Counted from the first letter of the stretch, positions 1 through 11,075 are shown. The stretch is DNA of 25,605 bases from Elysia marginata (GCA_019649035.1 BMAT01007596.1:358512-384116); one strand, 5' to 3'. Made by a program: numbers and translations. The notes: a model not told the origin generated them from the sequence alone.

Positions 1-61
1 TGTGCACATATCTTTGGTGATACGTGCACTTTGTTTAAAGATTTTTGTTCCATTGCTGTTT

Positions 62-400
62 GATGTTTTTTATGTGTCTTTTTGTTGTTGACGTCCACGC
101 TTCTTCTTGTTCTTTTTGCTGCTGCTGCTGATCCTGTTGCCCTTCTTTTTAATGTTCGTTTCATTCTTGTTCTTCTTGATGTTTTTGTGTTTCTTCTCGT
201 TCTTGTTTTTTTTAATCTTGTCGTTCTTCTTCTTCTCCTTCTTTTTCATGAGAATAAAGATTCAGCCTCCTCGTCTTCATGCTCCTTTTTCTTGTCATCA
301 TCCTCTCATCCCGTTTCTTTCTTGTACTGTTTTCACTGTTCTTCTTCACATTCTTAACATTTGTCCTGTTCTTCATGTCTTTCCTCTTATTTTTCACTCT
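62..400. repeat. Degenerate TTC/TTG pyrimidine-rich tract
   Basis: The plus strand is built almost entirely of TTC, TTG, TTT and CTT triplets, with a short (GCT)4 run at 118-130. Interruptions are common, so this is an old, eroded trinucleotide tract rather than a clean array. The open frames across it translate to Leu/Phe/Ser runs, which is what such a tract gives in any frame. I do not call them genes. Confidence 0.75.
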
Positions 401-999
401 GTTTGCTCTTAAGGCTATTTTCGTTTCCAGACCCCGGAGCTACCACTTTCTTGTTTGCTGAACGGGCCTATCTTTTCACAATCACACGTAAGATTCAATG
501 TTCAAAGGATAACGGCACTTTACGCGGCAAACTTTTTAAAGTAATATCTCCCAGCTACAGTAGCTTGTTCAGGTTAGAGGTCGATAATCTAGCCGATTCT
601 TGTTTTTGTGCCAAGCAAAAGTTGCGAAAAAAGCAGAACTGTCCTCGTATTGCTCAATATAATACGTTCTAAAACGAACAAGTACAGTCTGTACTTGCAA
701 ACTCTGAGGGTGTATTAGTATAACTTTTAAAAAATTATACTTCTTTAAAAATTCTCTGTTGTCTGTCTGGGTTTACTGAGAAGAATTCTTGACCGTTACC
801 TTTTCAATCGAAGCATAAAAAGGGAACACATTAAAAAGTTCTCTCTTCCTCATTTAGGGACTAATTTATCGTTTGTCTCACTTGGGCATACTGCATGTAA
901 CTGCTGCGTATCCCCATGGCGCTTATAGAAGTAATTCTATAATTTTGTATAATTTTTCAAGACATACTGCCAATGTAGCTTTAGATCATTTTCTCTTTT
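401..999. other. Unique AT-rich non-coding stretch
   Basis: The sequence is AT-rich with short runs of A and T. I see no open frame of note, no tandem repeat and no RNA gene. Its right end may be the body of the minus-strand SINE whose head lies at 1000-1072, but no body motif is recognisable. Confidence 0.5.
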
Positions 1000-1072
1000 T
1001 GTCCGTTGGGATTCGAACAGCTATGCAAATAATAGGCCTACAAATATAATGGTGCTAGATCTACAGGCTATC
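1000..1072 (-). mobile_element. Probable tRNA-derived SINE head, minus strand
   Basis: Read on the minus strand, TGTTCGAATCC (plus 1009-1019) matches the Pol III B-box consensus GGTTCGANTCC at 10 of 11 positions. About 44 bases upstream lies TAGATCTAGCACC (plus 1051-1063), a weak A-box. The spacing suits a tRNA-derived promoter. Acceptor and anticodon stems do not fold convincingly, so it is not a working tRNA. A SINE head is inferred; a chance B-box remains possible. Confidence 0.42.
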
Positions 1073-2535
1073 ATAAAGATAGAGACCCTGTGAAAAAAGA
1101 TACATGTGTGTGTGTAACATCTCCTTCGTGTTGATTTAAACATTAGGAGTTAAGAGACGAAACACTGGCTATAAGGGAGGGGAGGAGTTCTTTTCTGAGG
1201 ACTTCCTGCTATCCAGCCCCCAATGAGTATCTTTACGTTCGTGAGACTGATCAGCGATTGGATAAAATTTGTCCAAGGCAGCAAATAACATAAAAACAAA
1301 TCGATATCAGAGTGAAGAAATCATGTAATGCGGCCGAAATAACTTTTGTTTATAGACAGCGTGGGTAGGATTGTAAATGGGTAATTTTTTCTTTAGGAAC
1401 GAATTTAGCTTATAGGCCATAATTAGGCAAGTCCAGACTGACTTGGCCGCAATCGGGCAACTCCCTCTCTTTCCCTAGCATGTCGAAGCCCTTTGACAAG
1501 GCCTGCGGATGCACAGAGGAAATCGAACTCTGTGGGTAAATCACATAGTTTGCACAGAGCATGAGATAAAATAGTAGATGTGGGAGCAGAAAAAGAAGAC
1601 GATGAGATGGAGTGTGGGGTGGGCATAGTGAAGCAGAGCATTAGACATTGTCTACGGGGCTGACTCATTTGAAAGGGAATCAGTAGGAAAAATGGGGGGA
1701 GTCAGAAAACTAAGTTTGTATCAAGATTGTGGTAATATTGACCGAATCAAATGAGGAAAACAGAAAAGCAAAAGAATGAGATTGACTGTTGTAGGTAAAA
1801 GATATTTGATGTGCATAAAGAAAAGAAAAGTAGCGATTGCCTCTACTATTCTTTCAACACTCATGTAAACACCTTACCGTTTGCTTTTCGCTCCCAATTT
1901 TCCTCAAAGAATCTTTAAGTTGCATTCAGTTTTAAATACCATTAAATATTAAAGGACACTATTATCATTAAACAGTAAAGCTTCTTAGATTTTTTTTCGT
2001 TGTATTTTCAATGACGACCTCAAAACCTTTGAAAGTGTCATTAACTTGAGGTTTCTACCTAATTACTTCAAGTATTGAAAAGTCGCTTGTACTTTAAGAT
2101 GAAAATTTTTATAATAAAAAAATTCTCACTTTTTCCGAAATTTAGCTGAAGTCAGTGGAAATGTAACTTTTTTTCTCCTGTTATTTTTCAGAAGACAAAC
2201 AGCAAGAATAAAAAACCCCTAACAACCAGAACACTAAAAAGCCCCTACCCATTCACTTCAAAACTCATCAAAAATTTTTCAGGTCAATTTGTCTTTAAGA
2301 GGAAATACTAATACCAGGTTATTTTAAATATGTGACCGTTTAATAAAAATTTTCTTTTTTTTTTTACTACTCCATCTTAATAACCTAACTTTAGCAGAAA
2401 CAATCGCTGGAGTAGCCTAAATCTTCACCACTCTCTGTGAATTATCGGGATGATCAGCGGAAAAATCGCCATCTCCAAAATCAATATTATATATTTCCAC
2501 AAGATCAGAAGGGTTTCCTACATCGCTACCCATTA
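1073..2535. other. Unique non-coding stretch with one splice-acceptor-like site
   Basis: This is mostly AT-rich unique sequence, with a slightly more GC-rich patch near 1430-1530. A pyrimidine tract ending TTATTTTTCAG at 2191 looks like a splice acceptor. The frame that follows stays open for about 40 codons, is Lys/Thr/Ser-rich and resembles no family I know. The 81-codon frame on the minus strand (1423-1668) also has no recognisable domain. Nothing here supports a gene. Confidence 0.5.
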
Positions 2536-2589
2536 TCTCTCTTTCTCTCTCTCTCTTGTTTCTGCCTGTCTGTCTGTATATCTGTCTCT
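2536..2589. repeat. CT / CTGT simple repeat
   Basis: An interrupted CT tract with TTTCT changes runs into a short CTGT (TGTC) tetranucleotide segment. It is a low-complexity pyrimidine tract with no gene content. Confidence 0.8.
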
Positions 2590-3689
2590 AGCTCACTCAA
2601 ACACATTATACATCTACACAGCCTCACACAAAGTATAAATTGTATTTGCCTGGGGACCTAATAAGCTTGGATCCTCTCTACCCATGGTATGGCTTCTTTG
2701 CTTTCTTTTTTGTTTTAGAAGATGAAGACTCCGTGACGTTGCTGAATAGGAGAAAGGGTTTATGGTTGCGAGGGGAAAATAACTTCATTATAGTTACTTG
2801 ATTAATTTTATCTTGAACGTTTAGAAATTCAATTTATTAAAAGAAATTAAGCACTTAATGTAATAATTTTACTACCGCAACATTCGTATATTTTAGATCC
2901 CGAGTATAAAAGGTAATTTCACATTAGCTGTCTGAATAAATATCCTTTTGGCAAAAAACTGCATTGAATCTTTTTGAGGTTTAATTATGGAAAGTTGTAC
3001 GTAGAAACAATCATTAGAAGCACGGAGGTCATTAGGTGTCTTTATGATTACATGTGTTTTGATTAGAACTGTTTCACAAAAAAGAAGATCTCGTTTCGTC
3101 AGCGCCGAACCTTTAAGGCAATAAAACTGCAAGAACAGTTTTTTTTCTTAGAAGTCTTTAGTTAATTCTGCGCTTATACAGGCGTTATCTTTTAAAAGAT
3201 ACTGTGCCAACAATTACTGATCGACCGGAGATGTTAGTTTAAGTTTCCCCAATAGCTTCGCAGTATTAAAATCTCGTTTTATAGAATATTAGATTCATGA
3301 TTCTAAATGGCTTTATTGCTGTTTCTAAATAAAGACTATTATACTTTTCTTTCTTTAGACGGTCATAACTTAAAAAGGCCCGATTTTAAAGACAAATATC
3401 TAGGTGTATGTTGTACTAGTTAACACGCCAGAGATTGAAGTCGGCAATTTCAGTGGCATTGTCTCCACATTTTTTTCTATTCTTCACGGACCAGATAATT
3501 GTCAGTGCACCATGCTTTTGCTCAGATTTGCACCAGATGAACAACCCAATCAAAATAATGATAGAAGTCATGATAGAAAATTCTTTTGTATTATGTTATC
3601 ATTATTAGGTCCTCTCCTGCGACAAAGACCAGAGGTTTAGGGGAAAAAGAACTTAAAAGTTGTGGAAGATAGGGAAACGGGCTGAAATT
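2590..3689. other. Unique AT-rich non-coding stretch
   Basis: No tandem repeat or recognisable gene is seen. Two open frames of about 78 codons occur (plus 3404-3640 and minus 2893-3132). Both have random-looking composition and no motif. Confidence 0.5.
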
Positions 3690-3745
3690 AAGAGAGGGAC
3701 AGAAAGATAGAGAGAGAAAGAAAGAGATGGTGTGTGTGTGTGTGT
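3690..3745. repeat. GA-rich tract followed by (GT)8
   Basis: An interrupted GA/GAAA purine tract at 3690-3728 passes directly into eight GT units at 3730-3745. The alternating purine-pyrimidine part can adopt Z-DNA in principle. It is an ordinary microsatellite. Confidence 0.85.
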
Positions 3746-4520
3746 AACAAGGAAAGGACTTGAGAAGAGTATGATGAAATATAGAGGTATGAATAAATAG
3801 ATAAACATATTGATATAATCGTGCAATAGCTATAAAATGCGTAAGTTTAATGAAAAATGTACATTTTGTTTTCAAAAGAAAATGTTATGCCAGACAGAGC
3901 CACATAAGTGTAAGTCAGTTTATCCTCAGCTTAACTGGCATCAAAATCGGCGTAAATGCAATCAAATAAGCCATATTATGAGATTACTGGGTCCAAAAAT
4001 TAAAAAAAAAAACAACAATATATTCAGTTTTTGTAAAAATTGAACAAGGTCTTCATACTTGAGTCAAATACTTATGTTTAGGAAAGAGTCTCAAAGATTT
4101 CGAACAGAAAAATTTTCCAAAAATCTATGAATTTTATGCTGACAACACGAAAGTGTTTCAGCATTACCATAGTTGATTGGGGCTAAAAAACCGCTTACGA
4201 ACTTAGTTCCAAAATATTGGAATGTATTTCCTTTAATTGCCCCCAGCGCCGGAACAAAATGCAAATTAAAAAAAGCAACAACATGAAGTTAATGAAGCAA
4301 CAGGACTATACTTTCTGACCCCCATCCCCGCATCTCATACGTGGTACGACCTTATTTTGATATCTTTGCGAGTTTCTGTTTTGAAACGGACCACAACAGG
4401 TGTTTTGAAAAGTTCACACAAGAATCACGAAAAAGGTTACTAACCTCAGCTGTAATTTTGCTAAGAAAAGAAACAAAGAGCCTGGACCACAACATCCTCT
4501 GCCTTCTGACAATATGGATG
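3746..4520. other. Unique AT-rich non-coding stretch
   Basis: No gene, RNA or tandem repeat is recognised. Short A runs occur near 4000-4015 and 4265. Frames at 3837-4043 and 4341-4586 are short, and the second simply runs into the CT array. Confidence 0.5.
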
Positions 4521-4525
4521 TCTCT

Positions 4526-4575
<50 letters not shown>
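4521..4575. repeat. CT microsatellite, uninterrupted (CT)20
   Basis: The tract begins with CTCC-interrupted units and is perfect from 4536 to 4575, giving 20 CT units. It is a homopurine-homopyrimidine mirror tract. Confidence 0.95.
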
Positions 4576-4580
<5 letters not shown>

Positions 4581-5878
4581 AATTGACATTGTCCAGTTCA
4601 GCAGCGAGCCAGCCTCTAATTTAGCTTAGTCAGGCCTGTTCTAAGACAAACGTAAATGACCGGGCCTTACCAAAACGCGTTACTTGATCAGGACCTAGAG
4701 CCAGTCGTAAAAAGAACAACTTCTTTTTTCTCTTTGCTATTCTAACCTTTGGATTGGTGTCAAAGTTGACATGTCTTATAGCGTGTAATTATTTTGGAAT
4801 TGTTACTTGAGAGCTTTATGGCAGAGGGCATCAGAGACAAAGTTTACAGAACTGGGAGTTTATTAGCGCCACCTATAGATCACCTCTTCATGCGTCAGGT
4901 GGCAGCTGAATGTATTGTACAGTTCCAACACAAACACCACCCGCCCATTGTTTGCATACGCCTTCAGCGATACCCCGTAACCTTTGCATAGATAGTGTCG
5001 TTTTGTTTTATTCGGCATAAGCTGTAATTGGGTTTTGCATTCTTCCCATTGCTTCCAGAGCTGTTTGGTCTCTATTGTGCTCCTCTCATCACCGGCCTTG
5101 CTCTTTCCCGGATCAGTACACAGATGATTTCTCGCCGGAAAATATTCTGTCCTTGTATTTGTCCAGAAAGTTATATAAAATGTACTTTCTGATTTAGATT
5201 AACTATAACTTTAAATTGATCTCGCAAAAAAAGATAAAATACTAACTACGCCTAAAGAATTAAAACTTCAAGGCACAAAGCTTATTGTAGCATTTAGACA
5301 TTCATAGATTTATAAGTAAAAAAAACTTTAAAATAACTAGGTCACTGCTGTTTAGTTTGCCCGAAAGGTCATGGAGATTTAGACGGTAATGGGATTTAAA
5401 TGTTTTACAATTTACCATACTGATCTAGTTGTGCGAACAAAACTCTTTGTTATCAAACGTAAACAATGTAAAAATTAAGTAAACCAGCTGCATACTTGGT
5501 GAAAAAAACTCTCGGTGTCTAACTGATAAAGCCTTCATTGCAATATTGATTAGTTTACTTGGCTTCAGTGCGACTTATAGCAATAACTTCTATCGATCAC
5601 CTTGTATTTTGTGCTCATCAAGCAGTATAAATTGATTACGTCCGTGATAAACTAGCGAAAAGGGGAAATGAAGAAAACACCTCTGGTAGAAATTGCAATT
5701 ATTCCCATTATTTGTGCACAGCCTTGTGTACATTTTAGGATGTTCTTTTTTTGTGAAAACCTCACGTTGCATTACAGTCGTGTAAACTGAATAGATGTGC
5801 CATAATAAATAGCATTTCTGAGCATCTTTCTATAACACATTGAACTCAAGATGATGGATGCAATTTGCAAGCCTCTTC
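4576..5878. other. Unique non-coding stretch
   Basis: Base composition is more balanced from 4600 to 5150, then AT-rich. A 65-codon frame at 4794-4991 has no recognisable domain. It contains a small inverted repeat, GCCACCT (4868-4874) with AGGTGGC (4897-4903). No tandem repeat or RNA gene is visible. Confidence 0.5.
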
Positions 5879-6172
5879 TTCAGTACCATCTTCATCTATG
5901 TACTCGTCACCATCATTGCCATTATCAGTATCATCGGTACGATTACTAGCAACCTCAATATCACCATCAACCCATCATTGTCGTCCTCATCATTATTGCC
6001 ACTCGCACAATGAGCTAATTTTCCTCACTATCAGTACCATCATTGTCATCGTAAACATTAGCTCCAATTTAACTGCTACCATTATCATCATCATCGTCGT
6101 TATCACCATCATCATCTTTATCACTATCACCATTGAAACTATCATAGTCAAGGTCACCGTCGTTGTTGTCAT
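5879..6172. repeat. Degenerate ATC/ATT/ACC trinucleotide tract
   Basis: About 290 bases are dominated by ATC, ATT, CAC and GTC triplets, with the cleanest part (CATCAT units) near 6080-6120. The 105-codon frame across it reads Ile/Thr/Val/Ser runs, as expected for ATC/ACC repeats. It is treated as a repeat shadow, not a gene. Confidence 0.75.
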
Positions 6173-6179
6173 TCCTCGT

Positions 6180-8134
6180 TAAATGGTCCGTAAGGAAAAA
6201 ATACAGCGTTGTGTTTTATCACATTTCTTATAATTTTGGTACTATTGCGCCACTCACAAGTACATGCAAGGGCTGCGGTTAGTCGTAAAATACTAAAACA
6301 GCTTGAAATGTTTTTGTAAAAGTAGATACATTTTTATCTTTTTCTCAATCTATGCCTCTGATCAATTATAAAGTGTAGTTTTAGCGATGCATGTTTGTTA
6401 ATTTGTTTTTGACCCAAAGCTCCTCTTTTCTACCTTCTCAGCCAAATGCATGTAGATATCTATTGATTATTGGTGTGATTCATTAGGCATTTTTTTCTTT
6501 TATCTCTTCTTTTTTTGCTTTTTAAAAACGGCAGCAGAAGTAATAATTTTCTGAAAGACATTTAAAACTGAATCAAATCTTTGCTCAAGAATAATAACAT
6601 CGTGTTCTAAGTTTCAGTGTAATATCCATTAAAGGCAGAGACGAGAAGGATATATTTCATAATCTTTTGCAAAACGAAACCCACTTTGTCAAAGAACAGA
6701 TCCTGCTATTATCTTCCAATCTGCCACATCAATTGCACTCGTTCCAGATGCATATCTTTGCGCCAACAACCTGTTACTGATTTAACAATCATCACTTCTA
6801 AGAGCATAGGCTTGAGTCAGCTGTGCAAGTGAAGTTACGCTCTGCAGAATTTATACTAAATGCGGTGACCGTAGAACAATTTACTTAATTCTGCGCTAGG
6901 CCTAATATTTCACTCGAAGCTTGAACCGCAACTTTATTTTCTAACCAACGTCAACTGGCTTTCAATATGTTTTGTGTGATGTGAATAAAATAATAACGAA
7001 TAATAACGACCAAGACCACCCCTTCAAAAACTCAAACCTAACATGCTTTTTCCAGAGTCGTCCTGTGTTCTGCCTTAATATTATTCCTTTTATTGCAATT
7101 AAAAGATATAAGATGTTTGATTGGGGCGTCTTTGTCCATATAGCTTATCTGTGTCTTTTGCATTTAACTAAAATAATTACTTGGCCATATTCTATGAATC
7201 CATATCTCAAGCTGTGTTCCTGTTCACCTTTCCCAGTACTGTGAAACTTAAGTTTTTCCCACGTCAAATTTCTCTACTACCTTTTCTATAACTACATACT
7301 TAGATGAAGCTGTTCTTATTTTTCATGCATTCCTCTACCTGGGCTAACTAGTCTAGTCTGGATCATTACCTAACAAAAGGTACAACTCCCTGGTTGTTGG
7401 CGAGGTGTTGTTGCAATTACTGAATAAATGAAAGACTACGGTCGACCTGTGAGTGACTGTGTCTCGTACTGACTTGCAACTTTATAGGAACCATCGGGTT
7501 AGTTTGACCGTGCGACTAGTGAAATAATCCGTGCAGCCATCTGTTGTCCTAATCTCAATACAATCGTTATAACGACAATGTTTTTGAGCTAAAGCATCCG
7601 CTTCTTAGTCTTAATATGATCGCCTCGTCAATGATGCCGCATTACAGATAATCGTGAATGTACGAGTAGCTCTCGCTAAACCTCTGCAGCCAAGTTATCA
7701 CAAGGTTGAAAAGTTTCGGTTTGGCTTCACCCGAAAGGATGACTAATTTTACTTGGCTGAAATATGTGTCAATAAGCGAGCAACATGGAACGTAAATGAC
7801 ATTAATCTTTGAGTCAAACGGATAATTATCACACATTTAAGATAAAGCACTATCATGACTGTCTTGATTATTTCTTGTATTCTTTATGGTTCAATTCTGA
7901 TAAGAGAACTACAGGCTCCCCATTCAGCTTACGTAGTTTTTGGCAGTGGAGGAGATGGGTCAAAGCCTGGGCACACTCACTTCTCAGTGAGCACAAAATG
8001 CTCTGCCTTAATGTTGGTTGGGATAATAACTTCTCGCCTCTCACTCAGGCAGCGCAATCGATATTTTAGTCTGGCAAGTGGACCGTATAATGCATCGCCC
8101 TAGAACAGTGCCACGATGTTCACATAATCCAACA
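6180..8134. other. Unique non-coding stretch
   Basis: Mixed AT-rich sequence without tandem repeats. Frames at 6972-7244, minus 7642-7836, 7809-8069 and 7855-8103 are 64 to 90 codons long and show no motif, signal peptide or family resemblance. The block 7900-8110 is more balanced in composition and could belong to the repeat whose head begins at 8135, but I cannot prove this. A short palindrome, CGTTATAACG, sits near 7565. Confidence 0.5.
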
Positions 8135-8235
8135 GCTCACCTTAGCGCAGTCACCAGCGGAAAAAAGATGGTTGTCGTTTCGAATCGTGATAGATACACC
8201 TTGGGCCGAGATCTCGGAAAAGAATAGCTTGCATT
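8135..8235 (+). mobile_element. tRNA-derived SINE head (type B), plus strand
   Basis: TAGCGCAGTCAC (8143-8154) matches the A-box consensus TRGCNNAGYNGG at its first ten positions. GTTTCGAATCG (8177-8187) matches the B-box GGTTCGANTCC at 9 of 11. The 34-base spacing is typical of a tRNA-type internal Pol III promoter. The anticodon arm does not fold properly and the 3' end is not CCA-like, so it is a SINE head and not a tRNA gene. Just downstream is the 12-bp palindrome CCGAGATCTCGG (8206-8217). The 3' limit is unknown, and it differs in sequence from the element at 8657. Confidence 0.6.
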
Positions 8236-8656
8236 AAACATTTTAAGTTGGTATGTGTAGAAGAACTTCATTTTCCTCAATCCTCAGAGGGGGGAAAGGG
8301 GGGGGGGAAGCAGTCAATACCACGATGTACATGTAATGTACTTTTTCACTCCTCTGCCCTGTGAAGTTGAATCTTTACGCGAAAAGTGTGAGCATATTTC
8401 ATTCTGCTGTTAAATTTAAAAGACTTTAAACAAAAAGAAAATTATGCTACAACGCGTACGCTACATACAAATGAAAAATTCTCATATTCGGCGAGCATTT
8501 AAGATAGGAATCAAATTTTTTTGAAACAATCAGGCCGTCCAAACGGGATTCCTACTTTTCTCACACTCAGTTGGTAGCACTAAGCAATATATGGTGTAAG
8601 TTTAAAAAGTCAGCTACAAACAAGAAAGAACTCGTACTTTCATCCTTATATTATGT
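8236..8656. other. Unique stretch with a G-rich run
   Basis: Apart from an interrupted G run at 8289-8308 (G6, AAA, then G10), this is AT-rich unique sequence. The G run is a low-complexity tract; a G-quadruplex is possible but untested. No gene is seen. Confidence 0.55.
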
Positions 8657-8950
8657 GGCATCGTAGTATAGTGGTAAACAAACACTCGGCTTTTAGACCT
8701 AGAGGTCGGAGTTTAGCCCCGGAGAAGGCTATTTACACAATGTTTCTTCGCCCCACTCAGGCGTTAAATGATCGCCCAGCTATAGGCAGTGAAAGATCTC
8801 CGGCGTATGCTAGAGTATATCTTCGAGTTCAGAAGGTCATTTGGTTGGTTAAGACCTGTCGGTAAAGCTCATGTAAAGCGTTTAAAGCATTACCGGTAGT
8901 GAATTACGCGCTATATATAAAATCTGTCGTTATTAATTCATTATTATTGT
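8657..8950 (+). mobile_element. tRNA-derived SINE, family A copy 1, near full length
   Basis: The A-box is TAGTATAGTGGT (8664-8675), like that of Asp/Val-type tRNAs, and a decayed B-box lies at 8709-8719. The body continues with AGGCTATTT (8726-8734), GGCAGTGAAAGATC (8785-8798), GCTAGAGT (8809-8816), GAGTTCA (8825-8831) and TTTGGTTGG (8840-8848). The same blocks occur in the same order in a reversed copy at 12920-13182, which shows a dispersed family. The 3' end has GCGCTATATATAA followed by ATT-like units, resembling tails that SINEs share with a partner LINE. It encodes no protein and would depend on LINE enzymes. Truncation of the extreme 3' end cannot be excluded. Confidence 0.8.
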
Positions 8951-9186
8951 AAATATGACAGCATGCAACGATCTGTCTGAAGTCATATATTGGAGATCAA
9001 AGTGAAAACTACATCATTATTCTAAAAACGGTTTTCTCATTTCTTGGAATCTATAATTCTATATGCTTAAAAATAATATTATATTGGTTTCTTTCAATAA
9101 TTTCGCGTCACTGCAGTTACAAGGAAGTCATAGAAGTATCTATGTGCATTACTAGGAAGTAACAATATAGAAAGTATATAGCATTT

Positions 9187-9274
9187 AGATAGATAAGTAG
9201 ATACACAGACAGACAGACAGATATATCGGTAGATAGATACATAGTTTGACAGATAGATAGATCGATCGATAGGT
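9187..9274. repeat. GATA/GACA imperfect tetranucleotide repeat
   Basis: Units of GATA and GACA with interruptions, ending in the ATCGATCGAT segment. An ordinary imperfect microsatellite downstream of the family A SINE. Confidence 0.85.
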
Positions 9275-9320
9275 AATCGTCAAATTTACTTAAATTTTGT
9301 GCCTTGCCATGATTTGTATG

Positions 9321-9345
9321 TTTGTTATTGTTATATTATTGTTAC

Positions 9346-9378
<33 letters not shown>

Positions 9379-9392
9379 CATTATTATTATTA
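9321..9392. repeat. ATT trinucleotide array
   Basis: A run of ATT units, nearly perfect from 9346 to 9391 with one CA interruption near 9379. It could be an expanded SINE or LINE tail, but the unique sequence before it shows no recognisable element. Confidence 0.9.
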
Positions 9393-9440
9393 AACTCCTA
9401 AAGTAGAGCACTCTACGAATTATATTATTTCATCAAAATT

Positions 9441-9574
9441 ATAGATAGATAAATAGATATAGAAAAAAATAACAGGCAGATAAATATAACTAACACAGAG
9501 TTAACTAATAGAAGAGAGGCACATAAAAGCGTAGCAGCGAAGAGAAGATAAGAGACAGAGAGAGAAAGAGAGAT

Positions 9575-9609
<35 letters not shown>
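9441..9609. repeat. GATA patch and GA array
   Basis: A short GATA patch (9441-9462) is followed by unique sequence and then by a GA-rich array from 9541, with its most regular part at 9570-9609. The minus-strand frame across it is a Ser/Leu-rich repeat shadow. Confidence 0.8.
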
Positions 9610-10236
9610 TTAACACAGGAATCTGTCTTATAAGATATTATCTCAAACTTCTAGTCTCAGTGCCTCTAATTTATTGTTATTAGTAATCTTCTACTGATCA
9701 CATAAATATTTTTGTTGTAGGGAGCAGATAAAAGTGAAAAAAAAGAATTTCTTGAGCTTTTTTTTATTGAGAAAACCATTGCAAAAATAAGTTTGTTTCA
9801 TAGTCTCTCTTTCTCCTTTCTGCTGTTTTCTCCCTACTAATAATGGAATATGCTATTAAATTGTAAAGGATTACTTATCTATTTCATAGTACCAGTGTCC
9901 GTTAGTGAAGTTTTGAGATATGTCGTGAAAGAGATCGTGGGGTGCAACAATAGATAATTGTTTTTTTCTTTTATGTGGTTTACAGCCTTTTTATTTTCAG
10001 ACTTTTGAAATATGTTGCAGGCAGAATTATAAAGCTTCCATTAAACTATTGCTGTGAAAGTGGAACAATTTTCACACAAACCAACAATTTTATATTCGTC
10101 CTCTTAAACGAACCCCACATAGACTAAGTTAAAGTCAGCAAGTACGAAATCAGGTGATTGAGCTTATTGTCACAATATGGCTATGTACAATAGAAAGCTA
10201 TGTGTGACCTTCATGCTATGTGGGAGTATGTGGGAT
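9610..10236. other. Unique AT-rich non-coding stretch
   Basis: No open frame of note, tandem repeat or RNA gene is seen. T and A runs of 8 to 9 bases are frequent. Confidence 0.5.
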
Positions 10237-10310
10237 CAGTGCTATCTCAGCGTAGTGGTTGCCGTTCAGTGTGAGGCTTGTATACAGTTCAGAGTTGTTT
10301 TTTTTTTACC
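10237..10310 (+). mobile_element. Possible decayed tRNA-like SINE head
   Basis: CAGCGTAGTGGT (10248-10259) matches the A-box consensus at 10 of 12 positions and continues in tRNA style with TGCCG. The expected B-box place, around 10285-10295, holds only a poor match. A run of T (10298-10308) follows and could act as a Pol III stop. The call rests mainly on the A-box. Confidence 0.35.
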
Positions 10311-11006
10311 AAATGCGACAGTTGCAGGAACACAGGTGTAACAAGGCTTGAAAAGACAATTACAAAATCTCCATTATCTAACAGCAGCTACCCAATCTAA
10401 CAATTACTTATTTTTCATGTTGACGTTAATCTGTATAGCTTTGGAGTGGAATCCTGATTGACTGTCTGACACTATGACAGCGGTCACTTGAAGAAGGAGA
10501 CAAATCACAAAATGGTGATTAAAAAAACCAACGAAAATTAAATGTACTCTACATGTAAGTGGAATCAATCTTGTATCTAAAATTATACTTGGTGTCGTAA
10601 GGACAGGAGCTTTAATTAAGCGCCTTTTGCAAAAGTACTTGTTAATCTTTACACGTATAAATAATACACGTCTTTATACTTTCTGCAACTCACCCACCCT
10701 TTTTTGTTTATCTAGCGGCTCTTGATAATGAGATAGGCACCAGGCATGAAGAGCTACTCTCCGTCCATACCAGACACATTCTTTGATGTGCAAAGGTGTA
10801 TGCCAGCCGTTGCTCATACACTTGAGCTAATTGCTCTTGCGCACTCCGCTCATTAACTCGAAAGACCGGTGGTGATCCTGGTGTACCGAGACAATAGTTT
10901 GATGATGGTGGTTTGTTTCTAGTCATAATGTTAGTGATGATACAAAGAGCTCTGTGAGAATATTGCCACGTCGACTTGCCTCGGGCTCGAAGGCCAAGAG
11001 ACCGAA
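10311..11006. other. Unique non-coding stretch
   Basis: AT-rich to 10690, then more balanced between 10710 and 11000. A 72-codon frame on the minus strand (10708-10926) has no recognisable domain. A short block at about 10778-10791 resembles one at 11903-11916. No gene is supported. Confidence 0.45.
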
Positions 11007-11075
11007 GTCATGTTAGGGTGATAGCCGATATTTTGTTCTAAAACCCAAAAAGTCGTGAGTTCTAACCTAAACGAA
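11007..11075 (+). mobile_element. Possible tRNA-like SINE head
   Basis: AGTCGTGAGTTCTAACC at 11051-11067 resembles the T-arm and B-box region common in tRNA-derived SINEs (8 of 11 at the B-box core). A poor A-box begins near 11014, 43 bases upstream. No related second copy is seen in the window. Confidence 0.32.

Noticed and set aside
2170-2320. Strong acceptor-like site at 2191 followed by about 40 open codons
   Set aside because: The only donor-like site inside is poor, the peptide is low-complexity Lys/Thr/Ser, and pyrimidine-AG motifs are common in T-rich DNA.
4868-4903. Small hairpin GCCACCT / AGGTGGC
   Set aside because: Seven-base arms with a 22-base loop are common by chance, and no RNA family or element end matches.
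3162-6897. 13-base match TTAATTCTGCGCT at 3162 and 6885, with shorter matches at 11283 and near 15073
   Set aside because: Exact matches of this length between two sites are expected by chance in 25 kb of AT-rich DNA, and the flanks do not align.
8657-8730. Functional tRNA gene at the family A head
   Set aside because: The B-box is decayed and acceptor and T-arm stems do not pair. The sequence continues into a body shared with another copy, which identifies a SINE.
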